Below, one piece after another: positions 24,038 to 33,118 of a DNA stretch of 64,000 nucleotides (position 1 is the stretch's first letter; every line of letters starts with the position of its first letter). Under the pieces are notes generated by a model. That model did no database searches. It had not been told where the DNA came from and saw nothing but the letters and a program-made list of their open reading frames with translations. This DNA is from Streptomyces sp. NBS 14/10 (GTDB lineage: Bacteria > Actinomycetota > Actinomycetes > Streptomycetales > Streptomycetaceae). The translations under genes were made by a program, and so were the position numbers. The stretch covers positions 189,839-253,838 of the forward strand of contig NZ_NCSM01000007.1 in assembly GCF_002224125.1 (NCBI RefSeq), read 5' to 3'.

Positions 24038-24577
24038 ATGAGTGACGCTTACTCCCCCGTCCCGGAGCTCAACCGCCTCAAGGAGTTCGACGAGCGCATC
24101 GGAAACCATTACTACGCCAACGGTTTCGAGCTCCTCGAGTTCGACAAGCTCGACGCCGCCGGGGGCTACTCGGACGAGCAGGAGTTCGTCGACAGCTTCC
24201 TCTGCTTCGCCTACGCCAACAGTTCCGGTTCGCTCTATACGCTCTGGCGCATAGACGATCGCGAGGATCTGGCCACCTTGCCCGTGGTGGTCTTCGGCGA
24301 CGAGGGCGGAATCGGCATCGTCGCCAAAGACCTCCGGGATCTGTTCCGGCAACTCGCCTGCGACTGGTGGCAGTGGCCTTCCTGGGGCGGAGCCCAGTTC
24401 ATGAAGCCCGACGCGGACGACGAGCCCAGCCCACGCCATGGGGAGTACGTCGCCTGGCTGCACGAGACCTTCGGCCTCACCCCACCGGACGATCCCGGCG
24501 ACCTCCTGGACGCCGCAGTGGACGAGTTCGGCGCTCAGCTGGAGAGCTGGGTCGACCGCTTCTACGAGGAGGACTGA
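24038..24577 (+). CDS. Hypothetical protein, possibly SUKH/SMI1-like
   Basis: I start at ATG 24038, which gives 179 residues without signal peptide or membrane segment. The middle shows a pattern seen in SMI1/KNR4 (SUKH) immunity-type proteins: an aromatic-rich strand SLYTLWRIDD, then LPVVVFGDEGGIGIVAKDLRDLFRQLA. The C-terminus is acidic (DRFYEED). SUKH proteins often neutralise toxins, but no toxin gene is adjacent. The similarity is weak and rests on pattern memory; the protein should be treated as uncharacterised. Confidence 0.6.
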   Translation: MSDAYSPVPELNRLKEFDERIGNHYYANGFELLEFDKLDAAGGYSDEQEFVDSFLCFAYANSSGSLYTLWRIDDREDLATLPVVVFGDEGGIGIVAKDLRDLFRQLACDWWQWPSWGGAQFMKPDADDEPSPRHGEYVAWLHETFGLTPPDDPGDLLDAAVDEFGAQLESWVDRFYEED

Positions 24578-24617
24578 CCAGCGGCGGCGCGGCGCCCGCC
24601 GGCACCCAGCTGTTTGA

Positions 24618-25466
24618 TCACAGCTCGGCCGGGTCCCGCCCCCAGACGAACACCTCGGTGCTCGGCCGGCGTTCGGAGAACCGGCCCGACGGGGAGGCGT
24701 CGCGGAGGAGCCGGCGCAGATCCGCCTCGAAGTCGTCGCGGCGCGGGCCGAACAGATGCGGAGCGGAGAACGACATGGAGAACACCCCCGCGACCGCGTC
24801 GTCCCACGTACGGACCAGCACCTGCCCGCCCGGGACGACAAGGCGCTGAGGGCCGGAGAATCCCGCCCGGGCGAACACCGCCGCCTCGCCGCCGGGTGTC
24901 CCCTGCGGCAGCAGCCCCTGGCCGGCCCGTCGGAACGGTCCCAGATAGCGCCTGACCAGTTCGTCCATCGCGGCGTATGGCACGGGCGGGCAGGGAAGGC
25001 CGTCGGTGGTCCGGGGCTCGTTCTTCAAGTCCGAGATGTGTACGAGCGCCCCGCCGGGGCGGAGCATGCCCTTGATGGTTGCTGCCACAAGGTCGCGATC
25101 CATCCAGTGGAAGGACTGGGCGAAGGTCGCGACGGTGAAGGTGCCAAGGCCCGCGGGCAGTTCCTCGGCGCGCGCCCGCACCCACCGCGTCTTGTCGGCG
25201 ACTCCCGCCAGCGCGGCCTCGCGCCCGGCTTCGTCGATCATCCCGCTGTCCGGGTCCACGCCGACGACCTCGCGGAACAGATCCGCCAGGCTCAGGGCGA
25301 CGATGCCTGGGCCGCATCCCACATCGATCAGGCGGCCCCGCCCGTCGAGTCGCAGGGCGTCGGCGAGCGCGTCCGCCAGCCCGGGGGCGTACGGGAGCCT
25401 CCCTCGCTGGTAGTAGGCGGCCGTGCCCGAGAACAGCGTGTCGTCCCACTTCCAGCCCGCGGCCAT
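24618..25466 (-). CDS. Class I SAM-dependent methyltransferase
   Basis: The 282-residue protein carries motif I LIDVGCGPGIVALSLA near residue 45, the acidic end of strand 2 (VVGVDPDSGM), motif around FAQSFHWMDRDL and the late strand LRPGGALVHIS. This matches the UbiE/Methyltransf_11 group, with FAQSFHWMD characteristic of the SAM-binding crotonobetaine-like subset seen in actinobacteria. The substrate is unknown. It is transcribed convergently with the SUKH-like gene and divergently from the DUF1963-like gene. Confidence 0.85.
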   Translation of the reverse strand: MAAGWKWDDTLFSGTAAYYQRGRLPYAPGLADALADALRLDGRGRLIDVGCGPGIVALSLADLFREVVGVDPDSGMIDEAGREAALAGVADKTRWVRARAEELPAGLGTFTVATFAQSFHWMDRDLVAATIKGMLRPGGALVHISDLKNEPRTTDGLPCPPVPYAAMDELVRRYLGPFRRAGQGLLPQGTPGGEAAVFARAGFSGPQRLVVPGGQVLVRTWDDAVAGVFSMSFSAPHLFGPRRDDFEADLRRLLRDASPSGRFSERRPSTEVFVWGRDPAEL

Positions 25467-25622
25467 GCCCGACCCTCACCTTTCACAGAGCTACGCATCT
25501 GCCCGGCGCTCGATGATTCCCGACGGCAGCCGTTTCGGCTCGGGTTTTTCCTCTTCGCGGCAGGTGGCAGTACGTCGTGGGCGGCATGCACGGCAGGGTC
25601 GGGCACGGCATACCCTGCGGAC

Positions 25623-26618
25623 ATGGTTCGCACCACCCCGCCCCGCCCGGTCGACGTCACCATGTACTTCCCGGAGCTCAAGCCGCTGGCCCGCACCACG
25701 GCACGGCTGCACCCTCGCGCTGGCGATCCCACCACGGCGGACAGCTCGATCGGCGGGCCGCTGCTGTGGCCGTCCCGGGAACCGTGGCCCACGTGTCCGG
25801 ACCACACCGGCTCCTGGCACCTCGGCTACGCGCCGGGCGATGTCCGGCAGCGGCGACGGATCCTCGCCGAGGCGTGGAGCCGGCCCCGCGCCGCCGGGGC
25901 GGAGCTGTTGACCGAGGAGGAACGTGCCGTCGTCGAGCGTGCCGGCGACGAGGCGCGGATAGCCCAGGACGGCCCGGTCCCGATGGTGCCGGTGGCCCAG
26001 CTCTACGCCGCGGACATCCCCACGCTGCCCGGCCCGGACGACGGCGCCGATCTGCTGCAGCTCCTGTGGTGCCCGTTCGACCACGATGAGGACTACCTGC
26101 CCCGGACTGTGCTGCTCCGGCGGACCGCCGCCGATGTCTCCGACCCGATCGGCACCGCCCCGCGGCCGTCGGTGATCGGCAACGACGACTACCTGCCCGA
26201 ACCGTGCCTGCTGCACCCCGAGACGGTCACCGAGTACCCGGCTCCACACGAACTGCCGGAGGACCTGACGGGCAGGATCCGTGCCTGGGAGAAGCACCAC
26301 GGGGTGGTCTACCAGTACGACCTCGGCGTCGCCCCGGGTTGCAAGGTCGGTGGCCACCCCCCGTGGAGCTTCTCCGATCCGTTCCCCATGGCCTGCGCCG
26401 AGTGCGGCTCCGGCCTCCTGCCCTTGCTCACCATCGACGGCCGCGAGTGGGACGGCGGAAGCGCGAGTTGGCGGCCGGTAGAGGATTCCGAGGCCACCGA
26501 TCCGTCGTTCCCCGACGCCGGCGGTGCTACCCATCTGAACATCGGTCGCGGCTACAGCCTGCAGCTGTACGTCTGTGCGGCGTCCTGGGAGCACCCCCAT
26601 GTTCAGAACATGCAGTGA
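25623..26618 (+). CDS. DUF1963/YwqG-like hypothetical protein
   Basis: The ATG at 25623 begins a 331-residue soluble protein. Features recalling DUF1963 (YwqG) proteins are the early GGPLLWPSREPWPTC motif, PVAQLYAADIP, the long middle region and the terminal GYSLQLYVCAASWEH. A pair of CxxC-like cysteines occurs at ACAECGSG (near residue 260). Such proteins act as polymorphic-toxin immunity or bind metal, but no specific role is established here. The open frame upstream of 25623 is antisense to the methyltransferase. Confidence 0.65.
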   Translation: MVRTTPPRPVDVTMYFPELKPLARTTARLHPRAGDPTTADSSIGGPLLWPSREPWPTCPDHTGSWHLGYAPGDVRQRRRILAEAWSRPRAAGAELLTEEERAVVERAGDEARIAQDGPVPMVPVAQLYAADIPTLPGPDDGADLLQLLWCPFDHDEDYLPRTVLLRRTAADVSDPIGTAPRPSVIGNDDYLPEPCLLHPETVTEYPAPHELPEDLTGRIRAWEKHHGVVYQYDLGVAPGCKVGGHPPWSFSDPFPMACAECGSGLLPLLTIDGREWDGGSASWRPVEDSEATDPSFPDAGGATHLNIGRGYSLQLYVCAASWEHPHVQNMQ

Positions 26619-26669
26619 CACGGCGGTCGGGCTCAGCGGGCTGCCCCGCCCGACGCCCAGCGGGATTTC

Positions 26670-27293
26670 TCAGCCCTCGAAGCCCTTGTCGCTCAGGATC
26701 TTGTCGATACGGGCACGGTGCGCCGCCTCCCACGCGTCGAGGGATTCCTCGGCCTCCTGGGCCAACTTCGCCTGCGCGGCGCGCAGTACCTCGTCCTGTC
26801 GGGCGTGGGGAGTGACCACGATGCCCTCCTCATCGGCCACCACGATGTCACCGGCGTTGACGTCGACGCCGCCGCACCGCACCTGCACATTGAGCGGCTG
26901 GGGCGCCGCCTTGGTGCCCGGGATGGGGATGACTCCCCTGGCGAAGACGGGGAAGCCCATCTCGCGCACCTCGCCGATGTCGCGTATCACTCCGTCGAGC
27001 ACGAACGCCGCGATGCCGCGGCGCTGCGCGACGGCGCAGACGTTTCCTCCGGCGAGGGCGTAGTCCACGTCTCCCGACTCGACGACGATGACCGAGCCGG
27101 GCTCCGCGCGGTGGATGGCCGCGTGCAGCATGAGGTTGTCACCGGCGGGGCACCGCACGGTGAACGCGGGGCCGGCGACGCGCGGCGTCGGGGACCAGAG
27201 CGGGCGGATGCCGATGTCCATGACCTGGCCGCGGCCCAGGATGTCGGCGAGGGTGGTCGGGGCGATGCTCTCGAAGCCGGTGGCATCGGTCAT
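26670..27293 (-). CDS. RraA/HMG-aldolase-family protein
   Basis: ATG 27293 follows GAAGGCAGACC and gives 207 residues. The family signature GGNVCAVAQRRGIAAFVLDGVIRDIGEV lies at about residues 80-107; its Gly-Gly, Arg and Asp-Gly-x-x-Arg-Asp positions bind the metal and oxoacid in 4-hydroxy-4-methyl-2-oxoglutarate aldolases. Some family members are only regulators of RNase E (RraA). Active-site residues are kept, so an aldolase or oxaloacetate decarboxylase activity is more likely. No aromatic catabolism neighbours are present. The C-terminal helix AQAKLAQEAEESLDAWEAAHR is typical of the enzyme branch. Confidence 0.82.
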   Translation of the reverse strand: MTDATGFESIAPTTLADILGRGQVMDIGIRPLWSPTPRVAGPAFTVRCPAGDNLMLHAAIHRAEPGSVIVVESGDVDYALAGGNVCAVAQRRGIAAFVLDGVIRDIGEVREMGFPVFARGVIPIPGTKAAPQPLNVQVRCGGVDVNAGDIVVADEEGIVVTPHARQDEVLRAAQAKLAQEAEESLDAWEAAHRARIDKILSDKGFEG

Positions 27294-27386
27294 GGTCTGC
27301 CTTCTTCCATCTGCTGCCATGGACGAGGGGGTCCGGCGGACCGCCCCCGCCCATGATCGCCCATGGCGGTGGCTATATGACGGTGG

Positions 27387-29645
27387 TCAGCGGACCGGCT
27401 CGTTGTGCCGCTCGAAGCCCGGCAGGGACGGGGTGGCGGCGAGCGCTCCGTCGCTCCAGCGGACCTGGTAGCGGGCGGTGCCGCCCGAGGGGCAGCAGCT
27501 CGGATCGCTGTCCTTGTAGATAGGGCGGGCGAGCGTCACGGTCTTGCCGTCCTGCGCTTCGACCGCCATCCCCCCTGGTCCGCTCGCCTGGCCCACGAAC
27601 CGGTTTCCGTGGAAGAAGAACACGGCCGCGCAGTTTCCGTCGTAGCTGCCCGTGCACATGCCCCTGACGGCGCGCAGCGGGCCGGGGAGAGCGCCGAGCT
27701 GTTCCGCCGTGAGGTCGGGGGTGTGGCTGGTGTTCTCGATGAGCCTCAGAGCAGCCGTAGCGTCCAACTGGTCCTGTTCAGCGGCCGGTTGCGCGGTGCA
27801 GCCGACGAAGGAGATCAGCGCGGCCGGGGGCTTCATCCCGCGGAGGGTTTCGCAGTCACGGAGCCAGTCCGGGTCGTACGGGTCGTCCATGACGGGCAGC
27901 AGATGGACGGCGGGGTAGAAGTGGCGGGCGTTGCGCTTGAAGACGCTGATCGTCACAAAGTCCGAGGCCGGTTCGTCGGACCAGGTGACGGCCGCCCATC
28001 CGGGCCAGCACTTCGACTCGCCCAGATACGCTTCCGTGTCGTACTTGGCGATGGCCTCGAGCTCCTTCTTCATCCACGGCCGGGAAGGACAGGCCACCGC
28101 CTTGTCGGGGTCGGCCTTCTTCGCCTTGGCCTTGACTTCGCCCGGGGCGGATTCCCAGAGCGTACGCGGTTTGGTCACGGGAAACCCCACGTTGATGTCA
28201 CGACCTCCAGGGGGTATACCGAGCAGGAGACCCGCATCACCAGGTTTGATACTGGCCCCGACCACTAGCTCCTGAAAGTGTCTGACCTTGGCTGAGTCGT
28301 TCTTGACATCGATCTTTCCTTCGACAGGCCAGGCGTAGTCGACATAGACGGAGCCGACCAAGAAGTCGATGACGGGGCTCACCTTGAGTTTTACGCGAGC
28401 GCCGACCTTCGCCTTCGCCATGAGATCGGCTACCCCGACCAGCTTGGCCGTGGCCTTCGGAGGCCAGCCCGTGGCGTCGGCCGTAGGCTTCCGGGTCAGG
28501 CTCAGCCGCGCGTTTCCCTGAAGGTCCACGGGGCTCTCGATTTCCAGCTTCGCTCCGATCGATCCCTTGATCTTCACATTGAGAAACGCAACCAGTTCGG
28601 GATCCAGGGTGAAAGGCCCGACCCTGAGAAGCTTCACGGGGATGGAGCGCAGGGTCAGTGCGGGAAACTCTTGGTCGTAGATGCACTGTGCGCCCGCCGG
28701 AGTACCGACCGTCAGCTTGTACTTCTGCTGCATCTGGAGGTCCACCTTGCTCCAGACACCCTCCCGCTTGTTCCACCCGAACGTCGAGCCTGCCATGCCG
28801 AATTGCATCTGGCTGTGCTCGAATCTGATGAGCGGCATCCCGTTCCCGCATTTCAGGTTCTGGCCGAACTTCCCTTTCCCCTGCCAGGTGTCCACCCTGA
28901 TGGAGAGCTCGGACTGGCTATCGGGCTCGGGGCTGGAGGAGGCAGCCGCCGCAGGCATCTGATAGGCCGCCGGCTGCATCGCGTCCTTTGTCCCGCTCGA
29001 GGTGTCCTCAACCCGCAGCACGGCCTTGGGCATCGCCTGCTGAAGCGTGGCGCCTTTCGTCCGGACGACGATCCGGTCCTTCTCCCTGGTCACCCCGCGC
29101 ACCTCGCGCACCAGCCCCTGCGGCGTCCGCTCGCTCTCCGGCGCGACGATGAAAGCGCCCTTCTTGAGCTTGCGCGCCGCCGCCGAGTCCGCGGCGAAGA
29201 CCATCTCCGATTTTCCGGGCCGCTTGAGGAGTCCGGAGTCGGCGGAGTCCGGGGTATTCAGGACCGTCGTCTTCTCGGAGAGGGCCACGGCGTAATCGAT
29301 CACTGCCCGCTCGGTCTCGCCACTGCTCACCGTCCAGGTCGTGGTCTCGTCCGCCGTGTAGTAGACGTTGCCCTTCGCATGGCTGGCCTTCGCCGTGATG
29401 CGGTAATCACCGGGTTTGACGGAGAACGTCTTGTCGGTCGTCAGCTCTTCGCTGAAACCGTTCGCCCCGCTGATATGGAGGGTGAAACTCGCCTTGGCGG
29501 GAAGGCCCGTGACCTTGACGGCCAGTTTTCCCGCCCGGTTGGCCGCCATCTGCCACGCGGTGAGCAGGCCGGCCGCGACGGCCAGCGCGATCCCGGCCGA
29601 CAACAACACCCGCAACGACCGCCTGCGCGGCCACCATTTCGACAT
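27387..29645 (-). CDS. Large membrane-anchored hypothetical protein
   Basis: The 752-residue protein is not recognised. It has one N-terminal membrane segment (about residues 12-33, RVLLSAGIALAVAAGLL) and the rest outside. Residues 40-110 look like a PEGA-type beta domain (FSVKPGDYRITAKASHAKG). A second part contains cysteine pairs (LKCGNGMPLIRFEHSQMQFG, GAQCIYDQEF). The C-terminal 200 residues have more cysteines (ACPSRPW, ESKCWPGWAAV, CETLRG, SFVGCTAQPA, SCCPSGG). It starts 34 bp after the stop of the lipoprotein gene upstream and so probably shares its transcript. Confidence 0.7.
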   Translation of the reverse strand: MSKWWPRRRSLRVLLSAGIALAVAAGLLTAWQMAANRAGKLAVKVTGLPAKASFTLHISGANGFSEELTTDKTFSVKPGDYRITAKASHAKGNVYYTADETTTWTVSSGETERAVIDYAVALSEKTTVLNTPDSADSGLLKRPGKSEMVFAADSAAARKLKKGAFIVAPESERTPQGLVREVRGVTREKDRIVVRTKGATLQQAMPKAVLRVEDTSSGTKDAMQPAAYQMPAAAASSSPEPDSQSELSIRVDTWQGKGKFGQNLKCGNGMPLIRFEHSQMQFGMAGSTFGWNKREGVWSKVDLQMQQKYKLTVGTPAGAQCIYDQEFPALTLRSIPVKLLRVGPFTLDPELVAFLNVKIKGSIGAKLEIESPVDLQGNARLSLTRKPTADATGWPPKATAKLVGVADLMAKAKVGARVKLKVSPVIDFLVGSVYVDYAWPVEGKIDVKNDSAKVRHFQELVVGASIKPGDAGLLLGIPPGGRDINVGFPVTKPRTLWESAPGEVKAKAKKADPDKAVACPSRPWMKKELEAIAKYDTEAYLGESKCWPGWAAVTWSDEPASDFVTISVFKRNARHFYPAVHLLPVMDDPYDPDWLRDCETLRGMKPPAALISFVGCTAQPAAEQDQLDATAALRLIENTSHTPDLTAEQLGALPGPLRAVRGMCTGSYDGNCAAVFFFHGNRFVGQASGPGGMAVEAQDGKTVTLARPIYKDSDPSCCPSGGTARYQVRWSDGALAATPSLPGFERHNEPVR

Positions 29646-29679
29646 TCGATGCCCCCGATGTGCTCTGCTCGCGCGCCCG

Positions 29680-31050
29680 CTACTGGAAATCGCCGGTCTG
29701 GAAGTTTCCGCGGAGCACGAAGTCGTCCCCCACCCCCTGCGGCAGCGGCCCCAACTCCTCCGGCTCCCCGGGCGACGTCAAGCCGGCCCGATACAGCTTT
29801 ACGCCGCCGTCGTCCAGGGTGTCTTCCGATGCGATGTAGAGATATTGACGATCCGCGGACATGGCCACGGAAAGAACCTCGTTATCCGTCTCGGGGGCGA
29901 TCTCCGCCTTCACTTGAGCCTCCAGCGGGCCGTCGGGCTTCTTTCCCAGCTCGCTCGCGTCGGCCCGGACGGAGAAGAAGGCGTCGGACGCCCCCTCGCA
30001 GAGGACGTCGTCGGCGTTGATCCAGGCCACGGGGTCGCAGTCGCGTACGTCGCCGTCGCCGTCGCCGTCGCCGTCGCGCACGACCATCTGGTCGGTGGGG
30101 TCGCCAAAGGCCGTGTCATCGTCGAGCCGGTCCATTTGGGGTGCCAGGAGATCGAGGTCGAACCCGTCGTACGAGTCGATGCCGTCGATGACGGTGCCGG
30201 GAGAGACAGCGAACTTCCCGCTCGGGTGGATGAGGCGCGGACAGGTGACGGCCGCCGAGTTCACCGGGCGGTAGAAGCCGTCGTTCCCGGATCGCTCGTC
30301 ATGGCAGGCCTTGCTGATCGGATGCCGGGAGAGGCTGCCGTTCTCATCCGCCGAGTAGTACACCTGCTCGTCCCGCAGGAACCACAGCGATCCGTCCGGG
30401 GCGAATCCAGGGAACGCGTCGGAGTGCTTCTCCGGGCTGTAGCCCCCTTTCCGCGCGGCCTCGGTGATGTCCGTGAACTCCCCCGTGGCCAGGTCCAACC
30501 ACCCCACATGCGACGACGTGAGGGCGCCCGCCTCGTCCGTGACCACCTCGACCGCGACGCGCCGGCCGTCCGGCGAGACCGGGCTGACCCCCAAGTCCGC
30601 CGCGCTCTTGCGGTACTGCTGCTTCCCGCAGAGGCTGCGTACGAACGCCCGGTCCGCGTCCCCCTCCTCGGCGATCTCGGCGAGCCGGGACAGCAGCGGC
30701 TCCTCGGAGTACGTGGCGACCCGCTTGCTGAACGTGTCGTCGAAGGCCGCGACGTGCTCGCCCTTGCCGTCGCCGTCGTCCCAGCAGATCACCGGCCCGG
30801 TGGCCGAGGCCACACGGGAGAGGTCCCTCATCGCCCCGGCGAGCCCGGACCCCGCCGCATCCCCTGAATCCACCGCATCCCCCGCGTCCCCCGAATTCGC
30901 CGCGCCCGCCCCGGACTTGCGCCCGCCGCCGTCCGAGACGCCGGATCGCCCGCCGTCCTTCCCCGAGTCGTCGGACGCGCCGCACGCGGTCACGCCTCCC
31001 ACCGCGAGAACGGTCGCCGCCGCCACCGCGGCCACATACGCCTTACTCAC
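29680..31050 (-). CDS. Lipoprotein with a probable beta-propeller domain
   Basis: The 456-residue protein has a lipoprotein signal: hydrophobic core AAVAAATVLAVGGV and lipobox VTAC with Cys at residue 23. A Ser/Gly/Asp-rich linker follows to about residue 75. The remainder has WD/TolB-like repeats (PDGRRVAVEVVTDEAG, FAPDGSLWFLRDEQVYYS, MSADRQYLYIASED). An Asp-Gly run (DGDGDGDGDVRD) near residue 325 could bind calcium, and the coding DNA there is a simple GTCGCC-type repeat. It is the promoter-proximal gene of a two-gene operon with the large membrane protein and is divergent from a TetR gene. Confidence 0.78.
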   Translation of the reverse strand: MSKAYVAAVAAATVLAVGGVTACGASDDSGKDGGRSGVSDGGGRKSGAGAANSGDAGDAVDSGDAAGSGLAGAMRDLSRVASATGPVICWDDGDGKGEHVAAFDDTFSKRVATYSEEPLLSRLAEIAEEGDADRAFVRSLCGKQQYRKSAADLGVSPVSPDGRRVAVEVVTDEAGALTSSHVGWLDLATGEFTDITEAARKGGYSPEKHSDAFPGFAPDGSLWFLRDEQVYYSADENGSLSRHPISKACHDERSGNDGFYRPVNSAAVTCPRLIHPSGKFAVSPGTVIDGIDSYDGFDLDLLAPQMDRLDDDTAFGDPTDQMVVRDGDGDGDGDVRDCDPVAWINADDVLCEGASDAFFSVRADASELGKKPDGPLEAQVKAEIAPETDNEVLSVAMSADRQYLYIASEDTLDDGGVKLYRAGLTSPGEPEELGPLPQGVGDDFVLRGNFQTGDFQ

Positions 31051-31203
31051 TCAGCTCTCCGCCTTCCCCCAAGCGTGACTGCCCTTAGAAACGAGAATAG
31101 TATTAACCATGCGATGCACCTTCACGGCAAGTCAGTTGCCCAGTACTCCCGACAGCCGATGAAGGATCATTGGGGCGCACCCGACCACGACAAGGAGGCG
31201 ACG

Positions 31204-31977
31204 GTGTCCGGCACAGACCGAGACGGGCGCGGAGACGGAGGCGGAGGCGAGCGCATGGCAGGGCTGACCCGGCGGGAGCGGCTACGCGCGGAGCTCGAGC
31301 GCGACGCCAAGGCCGCCGCACGCCGGATCACCGCCGCGGAGGGCGTCGAAGGCCTCACCGTGGCCGCCGTGGCCCGCAGCGTCGGCGTGACCTCGCCCGC
31401 CCTCTACCGCTACTTCGAGGGCAGGGACGGACTCATCCGCGCCGTCTACGACGATGTGATGGCGGAGTTCATGCAGGTGGTCGCGGCGGCGGTGGAACGG
31501 CAGGACCCCGACGACATCAGCGCCCGGCTGCACGCCGCCACCCGGGCCGTATTCGACTGGTCAGTGGGCAATCCGGCGGAGTTCAACCTGCTCATGGGCG
31601 CCGCCTATCCCCAGGCGGCCGCCGCGTCCGCCGACGACATCCCGCACGTCATATTGCGCGAGCTGGGCGGGATGTACGGGCAGCTCTTCACCCGGCTGTG
31701 GCGCGAGCAGCAGCTCGCCCACCCGTCCGACGAGGAGATCGACCCGGGCCTGGCACGGCAGTTGCGGACGTACCGCGAGGCCATGGGCATCGAAGTCCCC
31801 ATCGGTGTCGCGCTCCTGATGATCACCTGCTGGCGGCAGATCTACGGCATGCTCTGCCTGGCCGTCTACAGCCACATGTCCTACGCCCTGGACGACCCGC
31901 TGCCGCTGTTCGAGGACATGATGGACCGTCTCCTCGGCATCCTCGGCCTCACCCGCAGTCCTCGCCTGGTGATCTGA
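31204..31977 (+). CDS. TetR-family regulator
   Basis: I choose GTG 31204 because AAGGAGG lies five bases upstream; an in-frame ATG at 31255 is possible. The 257-residue protein has a TetR HTH (AAARRITAAEGVEGLTVAAVARSVGVTSPALYRYF) and a C-terminal TetR_C_13-like domain (about 110-225). It is divergent from the lipoprotein operon and could repress it. An AT-rich stretch with AATAGTATT lies at 31096-31104 between the two. The stop codon lies inside a perfect 15-bp duplication, and the last 29 bp overlap the convergent DUF5984-like gene. Confidence 0.85.
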   Translation: MSGTDRDGRGDGGGGERMAGLTRRERLRAELERDAKAAARRITAAEGVEGLTVAAVARSVGVTSPALYRYFEGRDGLIRAVYDDVMAEFMQVVAAAVERQDPDDISARLHAATRAVFDWSVGNPAEFNLLMGAAYPQAAAASADDIPHVILRELGGMYGQLFTRLWREQQLAHPSDEEIDPGLARQLRTYREAMGIEVPIGVALLMITCWRQIYGMLCLAVYSHMSYALDDPLPLFEDMMDRLLGILGLTRSPRLVI

Positions 31978-32740
31978 GGAGCGGTGATCTGAGGAGCGCC
32001 GCCGCGCCCGTCCGTACGGCGGCCCAGTCGGTGGCGTACGCATACCGCCGCGCCCGCTCCAGCCACCCCGCGCGGTCCTGGTGCTGGCGGCGCAACTGCT
32101 CCAGGTCGAGCTCGACCCCCGGCGGCGGCCCCGCCGCCTCCAACTCGCCGATCCGCCGCTCCATCGCCTCCAGCAGCGCACGGTCGAGCTCGGCCACGGC
32201 GGCGACGAAGGCGCTGGTCGGCACGGTCACCAGGCCCGTGGCCGGGCCGGTGAACTCGATCTCGCCCTCGGGGTCGGACGGATGCGCCCAGCTGACGTTC
32301 ACAACGTCCTCGCCCGCGACCGTCCGCCAGCAGCGGATGTACGGCTCGACACGCAGATACCCCGTGTTCAGGGTGCGATCGCCGTGCCACCCCGCCGCGG
32401 CGTCGATCTCCGGGGTGTCCTCCCAGCACCAGTCGGAGGAGTCGCTGGCCACGAAGTCGGCCAGGTCCTCGGGCACCGGCTCGAGCGCCGCGGGCAGCAG
32501 CGCGAGCAGGTCCTCCCACAGCCGGACCACGTAGTAGTCCACGTACGGATGGGACGGACCGCTCCCGTCGCCCCGCAGCGACCGCACCGTGCGCTCCGCG
32601 TAGCGCAGCAGCTCATGCTCGCCGAGGTCGATGGCGTACCAGCCGTCGGTCAGCCCGAACCAGTGCAGTACGGGGTGCTCGGGCCGCCCCCACGGCCGTA
32701 CCTCGGCCAAGGGGGTCAGGCCGAAACGGAACCGGATCAT
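31949..32740 (-). CDS. DUF5984-like protein
   Basis: The 263-residue protein starts at ATG 32740. Its opening (MIRFRFGLTPLAEVRPWG), then LHWFGLTDGWYAIDLG and PYVDYYVVRLWEDLLALLP, match what I recall of the actinobacterial DUF5984 family. A second conserved stretch is WAHPSDPEGEIEFTGPATG. No catalytic residues or membrane segments are apparent. It ends in convergent overlap with the TetR gene. Confidence 0.72.
   Translation of the reverse strand: MIRFRFGLTPLAEVRPWGRPEHPVLHWFGLTDGWYAIDLGEHELLRYAERTVRSLRGDGSGPSHPYVDYYVVRLWEDLLALLPAALEPVPEDLADFVASDSSDWCWEDTPEIDAAAGWHGDRTLNTGYLRVEPYIRCWRTVAGEDVVNVSWAHPSDPEGEIEFTGPATGLVTVPTSAFVAAVAELDRALLEAMERRIGELEAAGPPPGVELDLEQLRRQHQDRAGWLERARRYAYATDWAAVRTGAAALLRSPLLRSPGEDCG
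31968..31997. repeat. Perfect 15-bp duplication across the TetR stop codon
   Basis: GGTGATCTGAGGAGC occurs twice in tandem (31968-31982, 31983-31997). The TGA at 31975-31977 is in the first copy. The duplication also codes for the C-terminal residues of the convergent gene. Confidence 0.95.
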
Positions 32741-32804
32741 GGGAAGAGTATGGGCCCGCCCCGCAGCCCGCCCCCAAGGGCCCGACCGCCGTGGAACGTC
32801 CCGG

Positions 32805-32965
32805 TTCGGCGCCGGATAAGGTATCCGTGAAAACTTCATCCGCGTCCGATCGGGGGAAGCCGGTGAGAACCCGGCGCTGACCCGCAACCGTGAGTACGGG
32901 CTGTGTGCCGCAGAGCGTACGAGCCGGAGCACCTGATCTGGCGCACCGCAGGCTCCCGCCGTCGG
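32805..32965 (+). ncRNA. Cobalamin riboswitch
   Basis: The transcript contains the diagnostic B12-box region: GGGAAGCCGGTGAGAAC followed by CCGGCGCTGACCCGCAAC at 32862-32897, which matches the conserved core of cobalamin aptamers. The 3' end has AGCCGGAGCACCTGAT (32930 region), matching the closing AGyCaGgAGACCuGCC element. The first gene starts about 155 nt further on, leaving room for an expression platform. Cobalamin binding is expected to switch the downstream transporter operon off. Confidence 0.93.
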
Positions 32966-33118
32966 CCCGTCCGGCGGCGGCACCGTCGAGGTATGCGGAG
33001 CTGAGCCCGGTGTCATCGCGTTCGTACGTCCCTCGGCGTGCGGGGTGGGCGGCCGTGCGTGGCCGCGTACCGATGTCCAGTCACCGCCGAGACCATCGAC
33101 CGAGAGGCACCCGTCGCC

